A stretch of 64,000 bases of DNA from Rouxiella badensis (GTDB lineage: Bacteria; Pseudomonadota; Gammaproteobacteria; Enterobacterales; Enterobacteriaceae). The stretch lies in contig CP114060.1 in the NCBI GenBank assembly GCA_026967495.1, positions 2,108,001 to 2,172,000 of the forward strand. Direction: 5' to 3'. This document shows positions 47,191-55,139 of this stretch, piece after piece; positions within the stretch are counted from its first letter, which is position 1, and each line of letters begins with the position of its first letter. The notes beneath the pieces are model-generated. The model made no database searches. It was given only the letters and a program-made list of their open reading frames with translations, and was not told the DNA's origin. Position numbers and translations under genes: made by a program.

Positions 47191-47541
47191 TTAATGCAAT
47201 ACCGGCATGGCCGGAAATTTGTCACTCGGTGTCCCGCAAAGCTCACTCATCACCTTGTACCCCAGTGCGGTAAGGCGCGGGGCAGCTTCGAGCAGGTCAG
47301 ACTCGACCATGTCACTCAGCAGGCAACAGGCGATTTCCATGCCCAATTCAGGGCCGTTGTTCTTCACATAAAGCGACTCAACTTCACTGGCAATCATCAT
47401 CTGTAAGCCATCAAGCGAGTAATGCAGGGTATAGCCCGCCGCCTGGCAACCGGTAATAAAGGCTTCTGATGCGGCGCGGCGAAATAATGCGGTGCGAACT
47501 TCAACGGGAATACAGGACGTGTTATTAGCGTTCAGATTCAT
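47191..47541 (-). CDS. P4-satellite small protein of unknown function
   Basis: A 116-residue protein upstream of alpha. MNLNANNTSCIPVEVRTALF starts it; it is typical of the small genes before alpha in enterobacterial P4-type elements, with no assigned role. It ends ten bases before alpha and starts at the last base of the preceding gene's stop (47541), so all are in one operon. Confidence 0.7.
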   Translation of the reverse strand: MNLNANNTSCIPVEVRTALFRRAASEAFITGCQAAGYTLHYSLDGLQMMIASEVESLYVKNNGPELGMEIACCLLSDMVESDLLEAAPRLTALGYKVMSELCGTPSDKFPAMPVLH

Positions 47542-47831
47542 TATTTACCCTCGCTTGAAATTAATGCGCAGCTATCCGTTACCGCAATCAGGTCGGCATA
47601 TAAATAATCCACAATGGCGTAGACCTCTTTCACCGGCAACATGGCAGGAAACGCCGCTGACTCAAAATGATTAGCCAGGAGTGCCGCCAGTAATGCACTG
47701 GCGTCTTTCGCACGGTTTAATTTTAAGAAATTATCTTCGGGTATGCCGTAAGCCAGTGAATTATTGAAAGCCTTAGTTTTAGGCAAGGGGATGCCCTGAG
47801 CAGAAATATGCTCATATTGTTGCACTGTCAT
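47541..47831 (-). CDS. P4-satellite small protein of unknown function
   Basis: A 96-residue protein, MTVQQYEHISAQGIPLPKTK, with a helical second half (ASALLAALLANHFESAAFPA). Its stop overlaps the next start. No family recognised beyond its position in the early operon. Confidence 0.6.
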   Translation of the reverse strand: MTVQQYEHISAQGIPLPKTKAFNNSLAYGIPEDNFLKLNRAKDASALLAALLANHFESAAFPAMLPVKEVYAIVDYLYADLIAVTDSCALISSEGK

Positions 47832-47881
47832 ATTCTATTCCGTGTTTAAAGTTAAAATCAGATACGGTTCATTAATAAAAA

Positions 47882-48217
47882 TCAGAGGAAGTTTGAATAG
47901 TGCTCCTCGGTAATTTCTACAGGACGCCGCGCTGAATAATAAGTTCGGCGTGGAATATAGTTAAAACCAGTGGGTAACGTCAGGCTTTGGGCCACTTTAG
48001 GTACAGGCGCATCCGCTATCTTGTTGTACACCTCAGCAAACCACGTGAGCGGCATCACGGAGTATTTCAGCGAACTGTCATAGCTGAATACCACTTCATG
48101 CGTAAACTCGGGGTTCAAAAGCTGAGTCTGCGCCGAAGCGAGTTTGACGTTCACAATGCGTACGGTCCAGCCAGATTGATGACGATACCACTCACCGTAT
48201 TGCGGTAGCTCAGTCAC
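47882..48217 (-). CDS. P4-satellite small protein downstream of the Icd-like gene
   Basis: The frame is open from 48361, but the part before 48217 is the shadow of the Icd/Ash-like gene in another frame. GTG 48217 overlaps the stop of that gene (GTGACTGA) and has GGGTGGG upstream. It gives a 111-residue protein with GEWYRHQSGWTVRIVNVKLA and RRPVEITEEHYSNFL. Function unknown. A longer product from the upstream start remains possible. Confidence 0.5.
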   Translation of the reverse strand: MTELPQYGEWYRHQSGWTVRIVNVKLASAQTQLLNPEFTHEVVFSYDSSLKYSVMPLTWFAEVYNKIADAPVPKVAQSLTLPTGFNYIPRRTYYSARRPVEITEEHYSNFL

Positions 48218-48389
48218 AGTAACCCACCCTAACCGGCAAACGGCCTGCAAAGAGTAAGATATAGTCACCGGCCAGCAGGCGGCGGGCGCTGATTTCATTG
48301 CAGGCAGTGATCCGTAGCATAAGCGGTCGGACTTTGCGCTGTGTGCGGTTGATTGCCGCAAAGATATAGGTACACTTTGATGTAGCCAT
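48210..48389 (-). CDS. Icd-like/Ash-family small protein (host cell-division inhibitor type)
   Basis: A 59-residue protein: MATSKCTYIFAAINRTQRKV, then ITACNEISARRLLAGDYILL and FAGRLPVRVGYCD. The motif YIFAAINR...SARRLLAGDYILLFAGRLPV is the hallmark of the Icd-like/Ash group in P1 and P4-type elements, some of which inhibit host division. ATG 48389 has GGGAG seven bases upstream. The gene is short and shares its 3' end with the next gene by a GTGACTGA overlap. Confidence 0.75.
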   Translation of the reverse strand: MATSKCTYIFAAINRTQRKVRPLMLRITACNEISARRLLAGDYILLFAGRLPVRVGYCD

Positions 48390-48525
48390 GTATTGGACTC
48401 CCGAGTTTATTTATGGTCAGGCTTTGCGAGGTATTACCAGTACCTTGCAGAGCCGCTTGTTTTCGATTACCGAGTTGTATAAGGTACGTACCTTATGTCG
48501 ACCATTAAAATAGAAGGTACGTACA

Positions 48526-48714
48526 ATGTCAAGAGTAAAAGATCGCACTCCTAAAACTGGTGGAAAATCGCCTACCTTCCAAATTCGCATCAACCCTGAG
48601 TTACGAGAGCAGCTTGATCACGAAGTTTCTAAAGATCAAACTACCCTGGCTAATTGGTTTAAAGAGCTTGCAAGACAAGAGCTTAAGCGCCGAGGAATAG
48701 AGCCTAAAGGTTAG
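48526..48714 (+). CDS. Arc-like ribbon-helix-helix protein
   Basis: A 62-residue basic protein: FQIRINPELREQLDHEVSKD followed by LANWFKELARQELKRRG, the strand-helix-helix layout of Arc/MetJ-type repressors. It is divergent from the Icd-like gene, so it may control the satellite early operon. Starts behind GGTACGTACA; its promoter region has the repeat GGTACGTAC at 48484 and 48513. Confidence 0.7.
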   Translation: MSRVKDRTPKTGGKSPTFQIRINPELREQLDHEVSKDQTTLANWFKELARQELKRRGIEPKG

Positions 48715-48778
48715 GTGGCGCAAACGCACGCAAATGATAATTTTTTACTTTTTGCGGCTTTAGTATTAGCCGCTTAAT

Positions 48779-49048
48779 TCAGTGTTTTCTCTGCATTTTC
48801 TTCGCTTGTTCTCTCATCCCTTCATATTTTTGGGCTGAATCGGTCTCTTGCTGATCTCTCCAGGAATAATAATCTGCTGCCCGCCAGCGAGACATTCGTC
48901 CAATTTTAATAGGCCTTGGGAATTTTTCTAAAGATATTAATTTATAGATCCACTTATCAGTAAACCGGCAATCTTCAACAATAAATTTCATATCAATCAA
49001 TGAGTCCATTGGTGGGCGTAAAGATGGTGCATATGAACTTAAATTCAT
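48779..49048 (-). CDS. AlpA-family excision/regulatory protein
   Basis: An 89-residue DNA-binding protein: MKFIVEDCRFTDKWIYKLIS and FPRPIKIGRMSRWRAADY form the AlpA/Vis winged-helix motif. In P4 the counterpart Vis regulates and excises the element. ATG 49048 is chosen since GGAGAG lies four bases upstream; the frame is open a little further. Confidence 0.85.
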   Translation of the reverse strand: MNLSSYAPSLRPPMDSLIDMKFIVEDCRFTDKWIYKLISLEKFPRPIKIGRMSRWRAADYYSWRDQQETDSAQKYEGMREQAKKMQRKH

Positions 49049-49183
49049 TAATCTCTCCAAAATATTATTCAATACAAGTCAACGGAGAGAATTAAAGCAT
49101 TGCGTTAGGCTTAGAAATAGGGTGAGTAATAGCTTTTATCAATAAAATCTATTACTCACCTGTTTTGTTAAAATATTGTTTTT

Positions 49184-49354
49184 TTAAGGCGTTTTAGATG
49201 CTTTTCTAAGCAGTTTTACGATCTCATCTTGAGATAATGGTGGCGGAGAATCTTTCCAATACTCATTACCATGCTTCCATAGCATGGCTGCCCAGCTTGA
49301 TGAGCTTTTGGAACAATCATTAGGAAATCGTTTGTAGATAGAAATTGCAGCCAT
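49184..49354 (-). CDS. Small protein coupled to the int-linked gene
   Basis: A 56-residue basic protein (MAAISIYKRFPNDCSKSSSS, ending LLRKASKTP). Its ATG shares one base with the stop of the gene before (TGATG), so translation is coupled. No family recognised. Confidence 0.55.
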   Translation of the reverse strand: MAAISIYKRFPNDCSKSSSSWAAMLWKHGNEYWKDSPPPLSQDEIVKLLRKASKTP

Positions 49355-50067
49355 CAGGACGCTTTCGCGTTTAGCTGCATGTCGTTCTTTCTGAGCATTA
49401 CCCTGCGATTCATAGCTGTAATTTCTACTTTTTTTATTACCTTTCCATCTAAAATAGAATCATATAAATAATTAAAGTCATTAGTAGATATATATAATGA
49501 GTAATCTGAATTGGATACGCGTTCTAAAGAACGAATAGACAGGAAACTCATGTTATAAAGCACACCATAAGGTATGAGGTGGTTAAAGTTCAGCATGGGA
49601 AACATTTTTTTCGAAATGCAGCTTTTTACATAGCGCTGGTTTAAGGCCCAATAGCCTCTCATATACCCATTAATACTTGACGCTTTTGTCCCATTCGGGA
49701 AATTAATTATTTGAATATAAGCTAACTCTAAATCACTATTTAGATCAATTCTATTACTTAAGTCATCATCATCGTCGTCACCAAATGAAATTTCATCATA
49801 AAATGATGCACTTTCGCGAGTTGGTTGTTGAATTCCAGAGGAATTTGTTAACATTGAATGACCGTCTTGATTTAATGGGCTTCCTTCCAACCATTGATGC
49901 AAGCTCTCTTTTGATTGCGAAAAATGAAAGTTGATTGGCAGTCTTGATGGATTCTCGTCCATATTCACAACCAAAGAGAGATTATCCTCAACTGATTTAC
50001 GGATTAATGAAGCTGTATCTAGATATAACGACTTAGCGGCATCCTCAATTGAAATAAACTTTTCCAT
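49354..50067 (-). CDS. Unknown AT-rich gene linked to the satellite integrase
   Basis: A 237-residue protein. MEKFISIEDAAKSLYLDTAS at the N-terminus resembles a short helix-turn-helix-like segment; an Asp-rich stretch (FGDDDDDDLSN) lies in the middle. It starts 13 bases after the integrase stop behind AGGAAGGAG, so int and this gene are cotranscribed. The function is unknown. Unusual for P4: cargo is more often beside cos, but a second site after int is possible. Confidence 0.6.
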   Translation of the reverse strand: MEKFISIEDAAKSLYLDTASLIRKSVEDNLSLVVNMDENPSRLPINFHFSQSKESLHQWLEGSPLNQDGHSMLTNSSGIQQPTRESASFYDEISFGDDDDDDLSNRIDLNSDLELAYIQIINFPNGTKASSINGYMRGYWALNQRYVKSCISKKMFPMLNFNHLIPYGVLYNMSFLSIRSLERVSNSDYSLYISTNDFNYLYDSILDGKVIKKVEITAMNRRVMLRKNDMQLNAKAS

Positions 50068-50080
50068 TTAAAACTCCTTC

Positions 50081-51252
50081 CTAAAAATTCAAATAATCCG
50101 CATACCATTGCATCATTTCTTTTCGCCCTTCTAAATATTGGGCGTGATTGTAAATACCTCTAATACTATTTTTATCAATATGGGCAAGCTGAGTTTCAAT
50201 CCAAGCGCTGTTAAAACCTTGTTCGTGCAAAATTGTGCTCATGGTATGACGGAAACCATGCCCCGTAACCCGACCTGTGTAGCCAATACGTTTAAACACC
50301 TGATTGATGCTGGCCTCGCTCATGCACTTAAGTGAGTCATTACGCCCAGGGAACATAAGGGAGTAAGCGCCCGTCAGTTTTTTTAGTTGTTCAAGATAGG
50401 AAATAGCCTGCTTTGATAAAGGAACAATATGAGCACGCCGCATTTTCATGCGCTCTTTCGGGATTTCCCATAGTGCATTTTTGAAGTCAATTTCTCGCCA
50501 TTCGGCAGCTCTAAGCTCACCTGTTCTCAAACCGGTGAGTATCAGTAAGTATGCCCCCAGTAGCACGACAGGGCTTCCTGTATAAGCATTAAGGGCGGTG
50601 AAAAACTCAGGCAGTTCTTTAGTTTTTAAAAAAGGGTAGTGGAGGGCTTCACGCCCTTGCATCGCAGTGGCGAGATCCGGCGCAGGATTATAAATGGCTC
50701 GACCGGTGACAATCGCATAACGAAAGACTTCACCGCAGCGCTGGCGAACTTTTTAGCCTTCTCAATGGCTCCTCTGGTTTCAATTATCTTGAGTACTTCG
50801 AGCAGCTCTAAGGGCTTGATATCGGCAATAGGACGCTGTCCTATGTGAGGGAAAATATCATTTTTGAAGGCTTCAATAATGCTGGATGCATATGCGGCTG
50901 ACCAGGTAGGCAGCTTCATGTTGTACCATTCCAGCGCAACTGTTTCGAAAGGGTTGAGAATTTTATTTTCGGCGTGAAGTGCATGCTTTTTTGACTTCTT
51001 TACCTCTCCAGGGTCTTCACCTGCTGCGAGGATTTTCTTTGCCTCTTCACGGTTTTGCCTGGCATCGGCCAACGTCACAGTTGGATAGACACCAAAAGAG
51101 AGGCGTTTCTCTTTACCAGCAAAGCGGTATTTCATTCGCCAATATCTTGAACCGCTCGGTTCTACCTGTAGATATAGCCCACCACCGTCAGAAAGCTTAT
51201 AGCTTTTTTCCTTTCCCTTGGCGGTGTCTACTTTCCTTGCATTGAGCATCAT
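50081..51252 (-). pseudogene. P4-type tyrosine integrase, frameshifted as read
   Basis: The N-terminal frame (MLNARKVDTAKGKEKSYKLSDGGGLYLQV, DUF4102 domain) breaks at about 50750, where one base is missing in the run AAAAAG. The second frame holds the catalytic core: Arg in LLILTGLRTGELRAAEWREI, HGFRHTMSTILHE, and Tyr in IRGIYNHAQYLE. Repaired it has about 390 residues. It reads towards the interior from the tRNA-Arg site, the normal arrangement of P4-type integrases. Start at 51252 or 51249. Confidence 0.85.
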
Positions 51253-51417
51253 TTTGGGGGCACCTCTATAGACCGAACAGCACATGCCCCGCATTGTGCC
51301 CCCAACTGCATGTTGATTTCAATAGATGTGAGTTGACATGGGGAGAGCGAATTCAAGGTTATTTTGTTGATTTATATTGATTTTATTGACTTGAGTTGAC
51401 TTGAAAAAACCTTGAGA

Positions 51418-51436
51418 TGGTGTCCCCTACAGGAAT
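51418..51436. repeat. Attachment repeat, right end of the satellite
   Basis: The 3' end of tRNA-Arg, identical to the repeat at 39571-39589. Confidence 0.85.
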
Positions 51437-51492
51437 CGAACCTGTAACTAGCCCTTAGGAGGGGCTTGTTATATCCGTTTAACTAAGGAGAC
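51418..51492 (-). tRNA. argW: tRNA-Arg (anticodon CCT)
   Basis: A 75-nt gene with encoded CCA, matching E. coli argW in body. The anticodon loop CTCCTAA gives CCT. The last 19 bases are the satellite's attachment core, restored by the insertion. The gene is intact. Confidence 0.95.
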
Positions 51493-51686
51493 TTTGTTCA
51501 CAAGTAAACTTACTTGTTCAACTTGGGTTGTATCCTACCGTAAATGCTCATGATTTTACAAGCCTTACGTTTTTCTTCCTTCATATAAGTTCTGCTTTGT
51601 TCTCGTACGATATCGCTTCGTTCACTTGCCATTGAGTACACATTGGGTACAGAATGTTTCCAAACACTGCGTACAGGAAACTTATT

Positions 51687-52857
51687 GTGGCTCTAAGCGA
51701 TACTAAACTGAGAAGCATCAACGGCAAAGCCTATCATGGCCCGGCTGAAGTCACTGATGGTGATGGGCTTGGTGCCCGTATTACCCCAACCGGAACAATC
51801 GCTTTTCAGTATCGTTTTCGCTGGCAAGGTAAGGCAACCCGCGTCACTATCGGGCGATATCCTACTATCTCACTGAAGGATGCACGCATAGCGGCCGGTG
51901 AGATGCGCGCATTGTACATGAAGGGCATCAACCCAAAAACCTATTTCGCGGGTAGCGCAGGCGAACTAACTCTTAAAGACTGTCTTGACGAATGGTGGGA
52001 CAAGTACGTAAAGGGCCTAAAGGAAAACACTCAGATCCTGTATCGTTCTGTCGTGTACAACACAATGTACAAAGAGTTCGAAGATATCCCTGTAGCAGAG
52101 ATACCCATTGCGATGTGGGTTAAGTTTTTTGATAAGCAGGAAAAGCTTAATAAGAAAAAGGCTCGAGTGTTGCTGACTCAGCTGAGGTCTGTCGTGAATT
52201 GGTGTATCAGCAGGCAATTGATACCTTCATGCGAGCCTCACCAAACTTAGCGTTAAGAACATTGGTAAAAAAGCCGATGTCGGAGATCGCGTTCTGACTT
52301 ATACGGAACTGGCAAAAATCTGGCTTGCTTTGGAGAACAACAAGGTCTTTTCATCTAACCGATTGCTTCACCAAATGCTCTTGCTCTGGGGGCGAGGCTT
52401 TCAGAATTGCGATTGGCCACAGCTGATGAGTTCAATATGAGTGATCTCATTTGGACAACGCCTTCTATCCATTCAAAAATGGGCAACGTAATTAGGCGAC
52501 CGATCTTTGACCAGATAAAACCCTACGCGGAAAGGTTGTTGAACTCAGGAAACAAAATTCTTTTCCCAGGCCAGGTGCTTGATAAATCGATTGATAGATC
52601 GTCTTCGAATACATATATGAAAAAGTTGAGAACGACTATTGATATCCCCGAATGGCGCACACACGACTTCCGGCGCTCACTGGTAACCAATTTGTCAGGA
52701 GAAGGGGTAATGCCCCATGTAACAGAGAAGATGCTAGGGCATGAGTTAGGCGGGGTTATGGCGGTATATAATAAACACGATTGGTTGGAGGATCAGCGTA
52801 AAGCCTATGAGGCTCTACGCTGATAAAATTTTCTGGCACGTTAAGAACCTCGGTTAA
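51687..52857 (+). pseudogene. Prophage tyrosine integrase, three indels as read
   Basis: It starts at GTG 51687 (MALSDTKLRSINGKAYHGPA; AGGAAA upstream). The frame leaves at GAGCCTC (52233-52239), again at a run of five G near 52388, and at GAGGCTC (52809-52815). Repair gives about 390 residues, with RLATADEFNMSDLIWTTPSI, EWRTHDFRRSLVTNLSGEGV, HELGGVMAVYNKHDWLED and the end YADKIFWHVKNLG, a normal tyrosine recombinase with the catalytic Arg, HxxR and Tyr. The final end at 52857 overlaps the convergent excisionase. Confidence 0.85.
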
Positions 52858-53020
52858 CACCACCATCAGCAATCCATTTTTCAACAGCATTGCGGCTATA
52901 TTTCGCTGGATGAGTAAGAACAGGCGATGGAAAGCCGCATTTCTTTCTCAGATTCCACAAGGCAGTCCTCTTTTTACCCAAGGTATCCATTACTTCTTTT
53001 TCTGTCATAAAGTCAGTCAT
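52841..53020 (-). CDS. Prophage excisionase/AlpA-type HTH protein
   Basis: A 59-residue protein MTDFMTEKEVMDTLGKKRTA with WNLRKKCGFPSPVL and YSRNAVEKWIADGG, the AlpA-like excisionase HTH. It starts behind GGAG (minus strand) and overlaps the end of the integrase by 17 bases, the usual int/xis pair. Confidence 0.75.
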   Translation of the reverse strand: MTDFMTEKEVMDTLGKKRTALWNLRKKCGFPSPVLTHPAKYSRNAVEKWIADGGVNRGS

Positions 53021-53085
53021 ATTAAATCTCCACTAATTAAACCCGCTGCAACGGGCATGAAAAAGGCCACCGCTGGTGGCCGGCC

Positions 53086-53334
53086 TTAAATTGTTTTTTT
53101 TATAGGTTTTTTTAAAATGGCTTTCTGAATCTCTAGCTTTGGCATATTACTGTCCCAGAGTGAATAGTGGTAGATTACTCCATCTATCAAAACTTCATGG
53201 ATTAGCAAGTTTACATCTCCATATATTCCTGAGGATGATTCAGTTTTCGCATGAACATACTTTGCTTTCTCTATGACGTAAACAACATCAATTTCCCCAT
53301 CATTTTTTATTACTAATACTTTTTTATTCGCCAT
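53086..53334 (-). CDS. Hypothetical prophage protein
   Basis: An 82-residue protein with a beta-rich start (KKVLVIKNDGEIDVVYVIEK) and a Lys-rich end. No family recognised. It is part of the leftward early operon, preceded by the gene at 53347-53574 with 12 bases between. Confidence 0.5.
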   Translation of the reverse strand: MANKKVLVIKNDGEIDVVYVIEKAKYVHAKTESSSGIYGDVNLLIHEVLIDGVIYHYSLWDSNMPKLEIQKAILKKPIKKTI

Positions 53335-53346
53335 AATTGCTCCAGT

Positions 53347-53574
53347 TTATTTAGGTTGTTCAGGTTCTATTTTCCCAAGTGAGTACTTCATTGAGCGGTA
53401 ATGAGATAACCTCTCCATGAAGTATTCCCGCAAATGTTCCGGCTGTTCCCTGGCGGTGATTTCAGCGACAACTGGCATGTTGTAGCGCTCTTTAAACGCG
53501 ACAGCACCTGCTGCTTTATCAACGTTGATTTTGTCCATTTCTTCTTTTGGTAAATCGGCGAGATTCTTTGACAT
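53347..53574 (-). CDS. Hypothetical prophage protein
   Basis: A 75-residue protein, MSKNLADLPKEEMDKINVDK to GKIEPEQPK. ATG 53574 has a perfect AGGAGG upstream; the frame is open further but without support. Helical and acidic. Unknown function. Confidence 0.6.
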   Translation of the reverse strand: MSKNLADLPKEEMDKINVDKAAGAVAFKERYNMPVVAEITAREQPEHLREYFMERLSHYRSMKYSLGKIEPEQPK

Positions 53575-53620
53575 AATTCCTCCTTGTTGGGAGGAGTATA
53601 GCACTGGGGTGGGGTGGCAA

Positions 53621-53734
53621 TTACCAGAACAAGGCGTAGAGAACAAACGGGCCAGCAGTAACCAGCCAGAATACTATAAGGAACAATAGCATATACGGTC
53701 CCCAGTGGCGCAACAAATGACGTTTAACATTCAT
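53621..53734 (-). CDS. Small prophage membrane peptide
   Basis: A 37-residue peptide, MNVKRHLLRHWGPYMLLFLI plus VFWLVTAGPFVLYALFW: a basic N-terminus and one long hydrophobic helix. It starts eight bases after the stop of the preceding gene in the operon. Small single-helix proteins of this type occur in phage early regions. Function unknown. Confidence 0.5.
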   Translation of the reverse strand: MNVKRHLLRHWGPYMLLFLIVFWLVTAGPFVLYALFW

Positions 53735-53742
53735 GGCAGACC

Positions 53743-53943
53743 TCACAACTTACGGTGGAAGTTCTCCGGGAGTGATAATTTTCTGGCAGTGGTCATGTAC
53801 GACTGGTTATCGCAGATAATCACCACAAAGGGGTTGTCGCAGTGTTGAGTAAATCCGGCCACTACACCGGCCATAGGTGGTTCTAAACCTTCGAACCTGT
53901 CGTAAAGAATTGGGTCACCTCTCCTTAAGTGATTCTTTTCCAC
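53743..53943 (-). CDS. Hypothetical prophage protein
   Basis: A 66-residue protein with GDPILYDRFEGLEPPMAGVV and ICDNQSYMTTARKLSLPENF. It resembles short phage proteins of unknown function. Same operon as the membrane peptide downstream. Confidence 0.55.
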   Translation of the reverse strand: MEKNHLRRGDPILYDRFEGLEPPMAGVVAGFTQHCDNPFVVIICDNQSYMTTARKLSLPENFHRKL

Positions 53944-54021
53944 TAATCATCTCCTTCAAATACCGACCAGCTAATGCCGCCAAGAACGGCGGCCCCTGTT
54001 ATTAACGTCCAGCAAATCCGT

Positions 54022-55137
54022 TCAGACATTTACCGCACCATTGAAAGCAAGGATAAATTCTTTCGCTGCTTCAGGACTGATAGCGTTTCCGTAGGCGCGC
54101 AGTCGTCCCACTCGGCTGGTAATCCCATGAGCCAACGGGAATGTGCCGGGTTCAACTGGCCGCCACTTTCCATCGCGGCACAGCAGCCAATCAGCATCTC
54201 GCCAGTAGCCGTTAGTCGGTGCGGCGATTTTGGCAAACCTTGTTCGGTCGCATAGTCCAACCGGTCGAACATCCTGTCCTTCCCGTCGGAGCGTATCGTT
54301 GTTGGCCCCGACCCTTTGTAATCGCTGGTCGTTGGTGTTGACCACCCTGTCATGCTTACACCCTTTCTCGGCCCTTTCCCGCCATTCCCATCGCTCGCTC
54401 CCGGACTTGGCCAACCCGCCAGAGATGTTGCTGTTTGGAGATTCATCCCTCCCTCGCGCCCGGATGTTCCGATCCCCGTTGACGATCGAGCTGTAGGAGT
54501 TGGCCACCCCGTGAGGCTGGATAACGCCATCATGCCTAAATCTGTTATCGTCGCGGTTTTCCGCCCCATATTTAACTTGCGCTGAATATGCTGAATTGGC
54601 GATCCCCCTGGTTGCGACGCTGTTGGTGTTGGCCACCCTATTTGCCCCGAACCAGAGTCGCTGTCTGATATGCGGCGCACCGACGCCACAAGCTGGCAAT
54701 ACTGCCGCCCCGCAGGCGTAGCCTTGCTCTTCCAATTCAGTGAATAAATCGTCGAGCCAGTGTTTTCCAATCGCTGCCGCAACCTGTTCTCCAAAGAGAG
54801 TTGCAGGCTGGCGCTCCTTGATGAGATTAAGCCAGACTGGTGCGAGATGTCGCTCGTCGGCTCTTCCAAGCTGATTGCCGGCGGCGCTAAATGGCTGGCA
54901 AGGGCAGCTTCCTGTCCACACTGGTTTATCGTCTGGCCATCCTGCATTTCTAAGTGCGAGTGACCAGGCACCAATTCCAGCGAAGAAGTGGCATTGAGTA
55001 AATTCAGTGAGGTCTTCTGGTTTAACATCGACAATACTCCGTTCGTCTACAAAGCCGGGCGCAATATGTCCAGCTTTAATAAGGTTTCGCAGCCACTGGG
55101 CCGCATATGGGTCAAATTCGTTGTAGTAGGCCGCCAT
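54022..55137 (-). CDS. Phage DNA (cytosine-5-) methyltransferase
   Basis: A 371-residue C5 methylase. Motif I is CHFFAGIGAWSLALRNAGW, motif IV VWTGSCPCQPFSAAG with the catalytic Cys, motif VI LFGEQVAA, motif VIII near HIRQRLWFGANR, and motif X RAYGNAISPEAAKEFI. The region between VIII and IX, the target recognition domain, is rich in repeated V-A-N-T/S motifs. ATG 55137 has GAGG seven bases upstream and is preferred to the open frame before it. Target site unknown; prophage methylases mask DNA from host restriction. A long second frame lies inside it. Confidence 0.9.
   Translation of the reverse strand: MAAYYNEFDPYAAQWLRNLIKAGHIAPGFVDERSIVDVKPEDLTEFTQCHFFAGIGAWSLALRNAGWPDDKPVWTGSCPCQPFSAAGNQLGRADERHLAPVWLNLIKERQPATLFGEQVAAAIGKHWLDDLFTELEEQGYACGAAVLPACGVGAPHIRQRLWFGANRVANTNSVATRGIANSAYSAQVKYGAENRDDNRFRHDGVIQPHGVANSYSSIVNGDRNIRARGRDESPNSNISGGLAKSGSERWEWRERAEKGCKHDRVVNTNDQRLQRVGANNDTLRREGQDVRPVGLCDRTRFAKIAAPTNGYWRDADWLLCRDGKWRPVEPGTFPLAHGITSRVGRLRAYGNAISPEAAKEFILAFNGAVNV
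54030..55028 (-). CDS. Candidate overlapping gene inside the methyltransferase
   Basis: A 332-codon open frame on the same strand, shifted by one base, lies almost wholly inside the methylase. ATG 55028 has GGAG eight bases upstream. The product is Ser/Thr/Pro/Gly-rich, with four repeats of the type GWPTPTA / GWPSPGA / GWSTPTT, and RLNPAHSRWLMGL-like text near the end (LNPAHSRWLMGLPAEWDDC). This text is familiar from database entries at such loci, but it may be a by-product of methylase sequence constraint. Whether it is translated is unknown. Confidence 0.35.
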   Translation of the reverse strand: MLNQKTSLNLLNATSSLELVPGHSHLEMQDGQTINQCGQEAALASHLAPPAISLEEPTSDISHQSGLISSRSASLQLSLENRLRQRLENTGSTIYSLNWKSKATPAGRQYCQLVASVRRISDSDSGSGQIGWPTPTASQPGGSPIQHIQRKLNMGRKTATITDLGMMALSSLTGWPTPTARSSTGIGTSGREGGMNLQTATSLAGWPSPGASDGNGGKGPRKGVSMTGWSTPTTSDYKGSGPTTIRSDGKDRMFDRLDYATEQGLPKSPHRLTATGEMLIGCCAAMESGGQLNPAHSRWLMGLPAEWDDCAPTETLSVLKQRKNLSLLSMVR

Positions 55138-55139
55138 AT

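Larger units (their letters stand above)
39571..51436. mobile_element. P4-type phage satellite integrated at tRNA-Arg(CCT)
   Basis: The 11.9-kb element is bounded by a 19-bp direct repeat whose right copy is the 3' end of the tRNA. Gene content and order match P4 satellites: cos, cargo, Ogr/Delta, a Sid/Psu-like gene, iterons, alpha replication protein, two small P4-type genes, Icd/Ash-like protein, AlpA, integrase next to the tRNA. It can excise only with its integrase and AlpA, and be packaged only with a P2-like helper. It carries an AT-rich cargo operon beside cos. Some genes are frameshifted as read, probably by sequence error. Confidence 0.9.
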
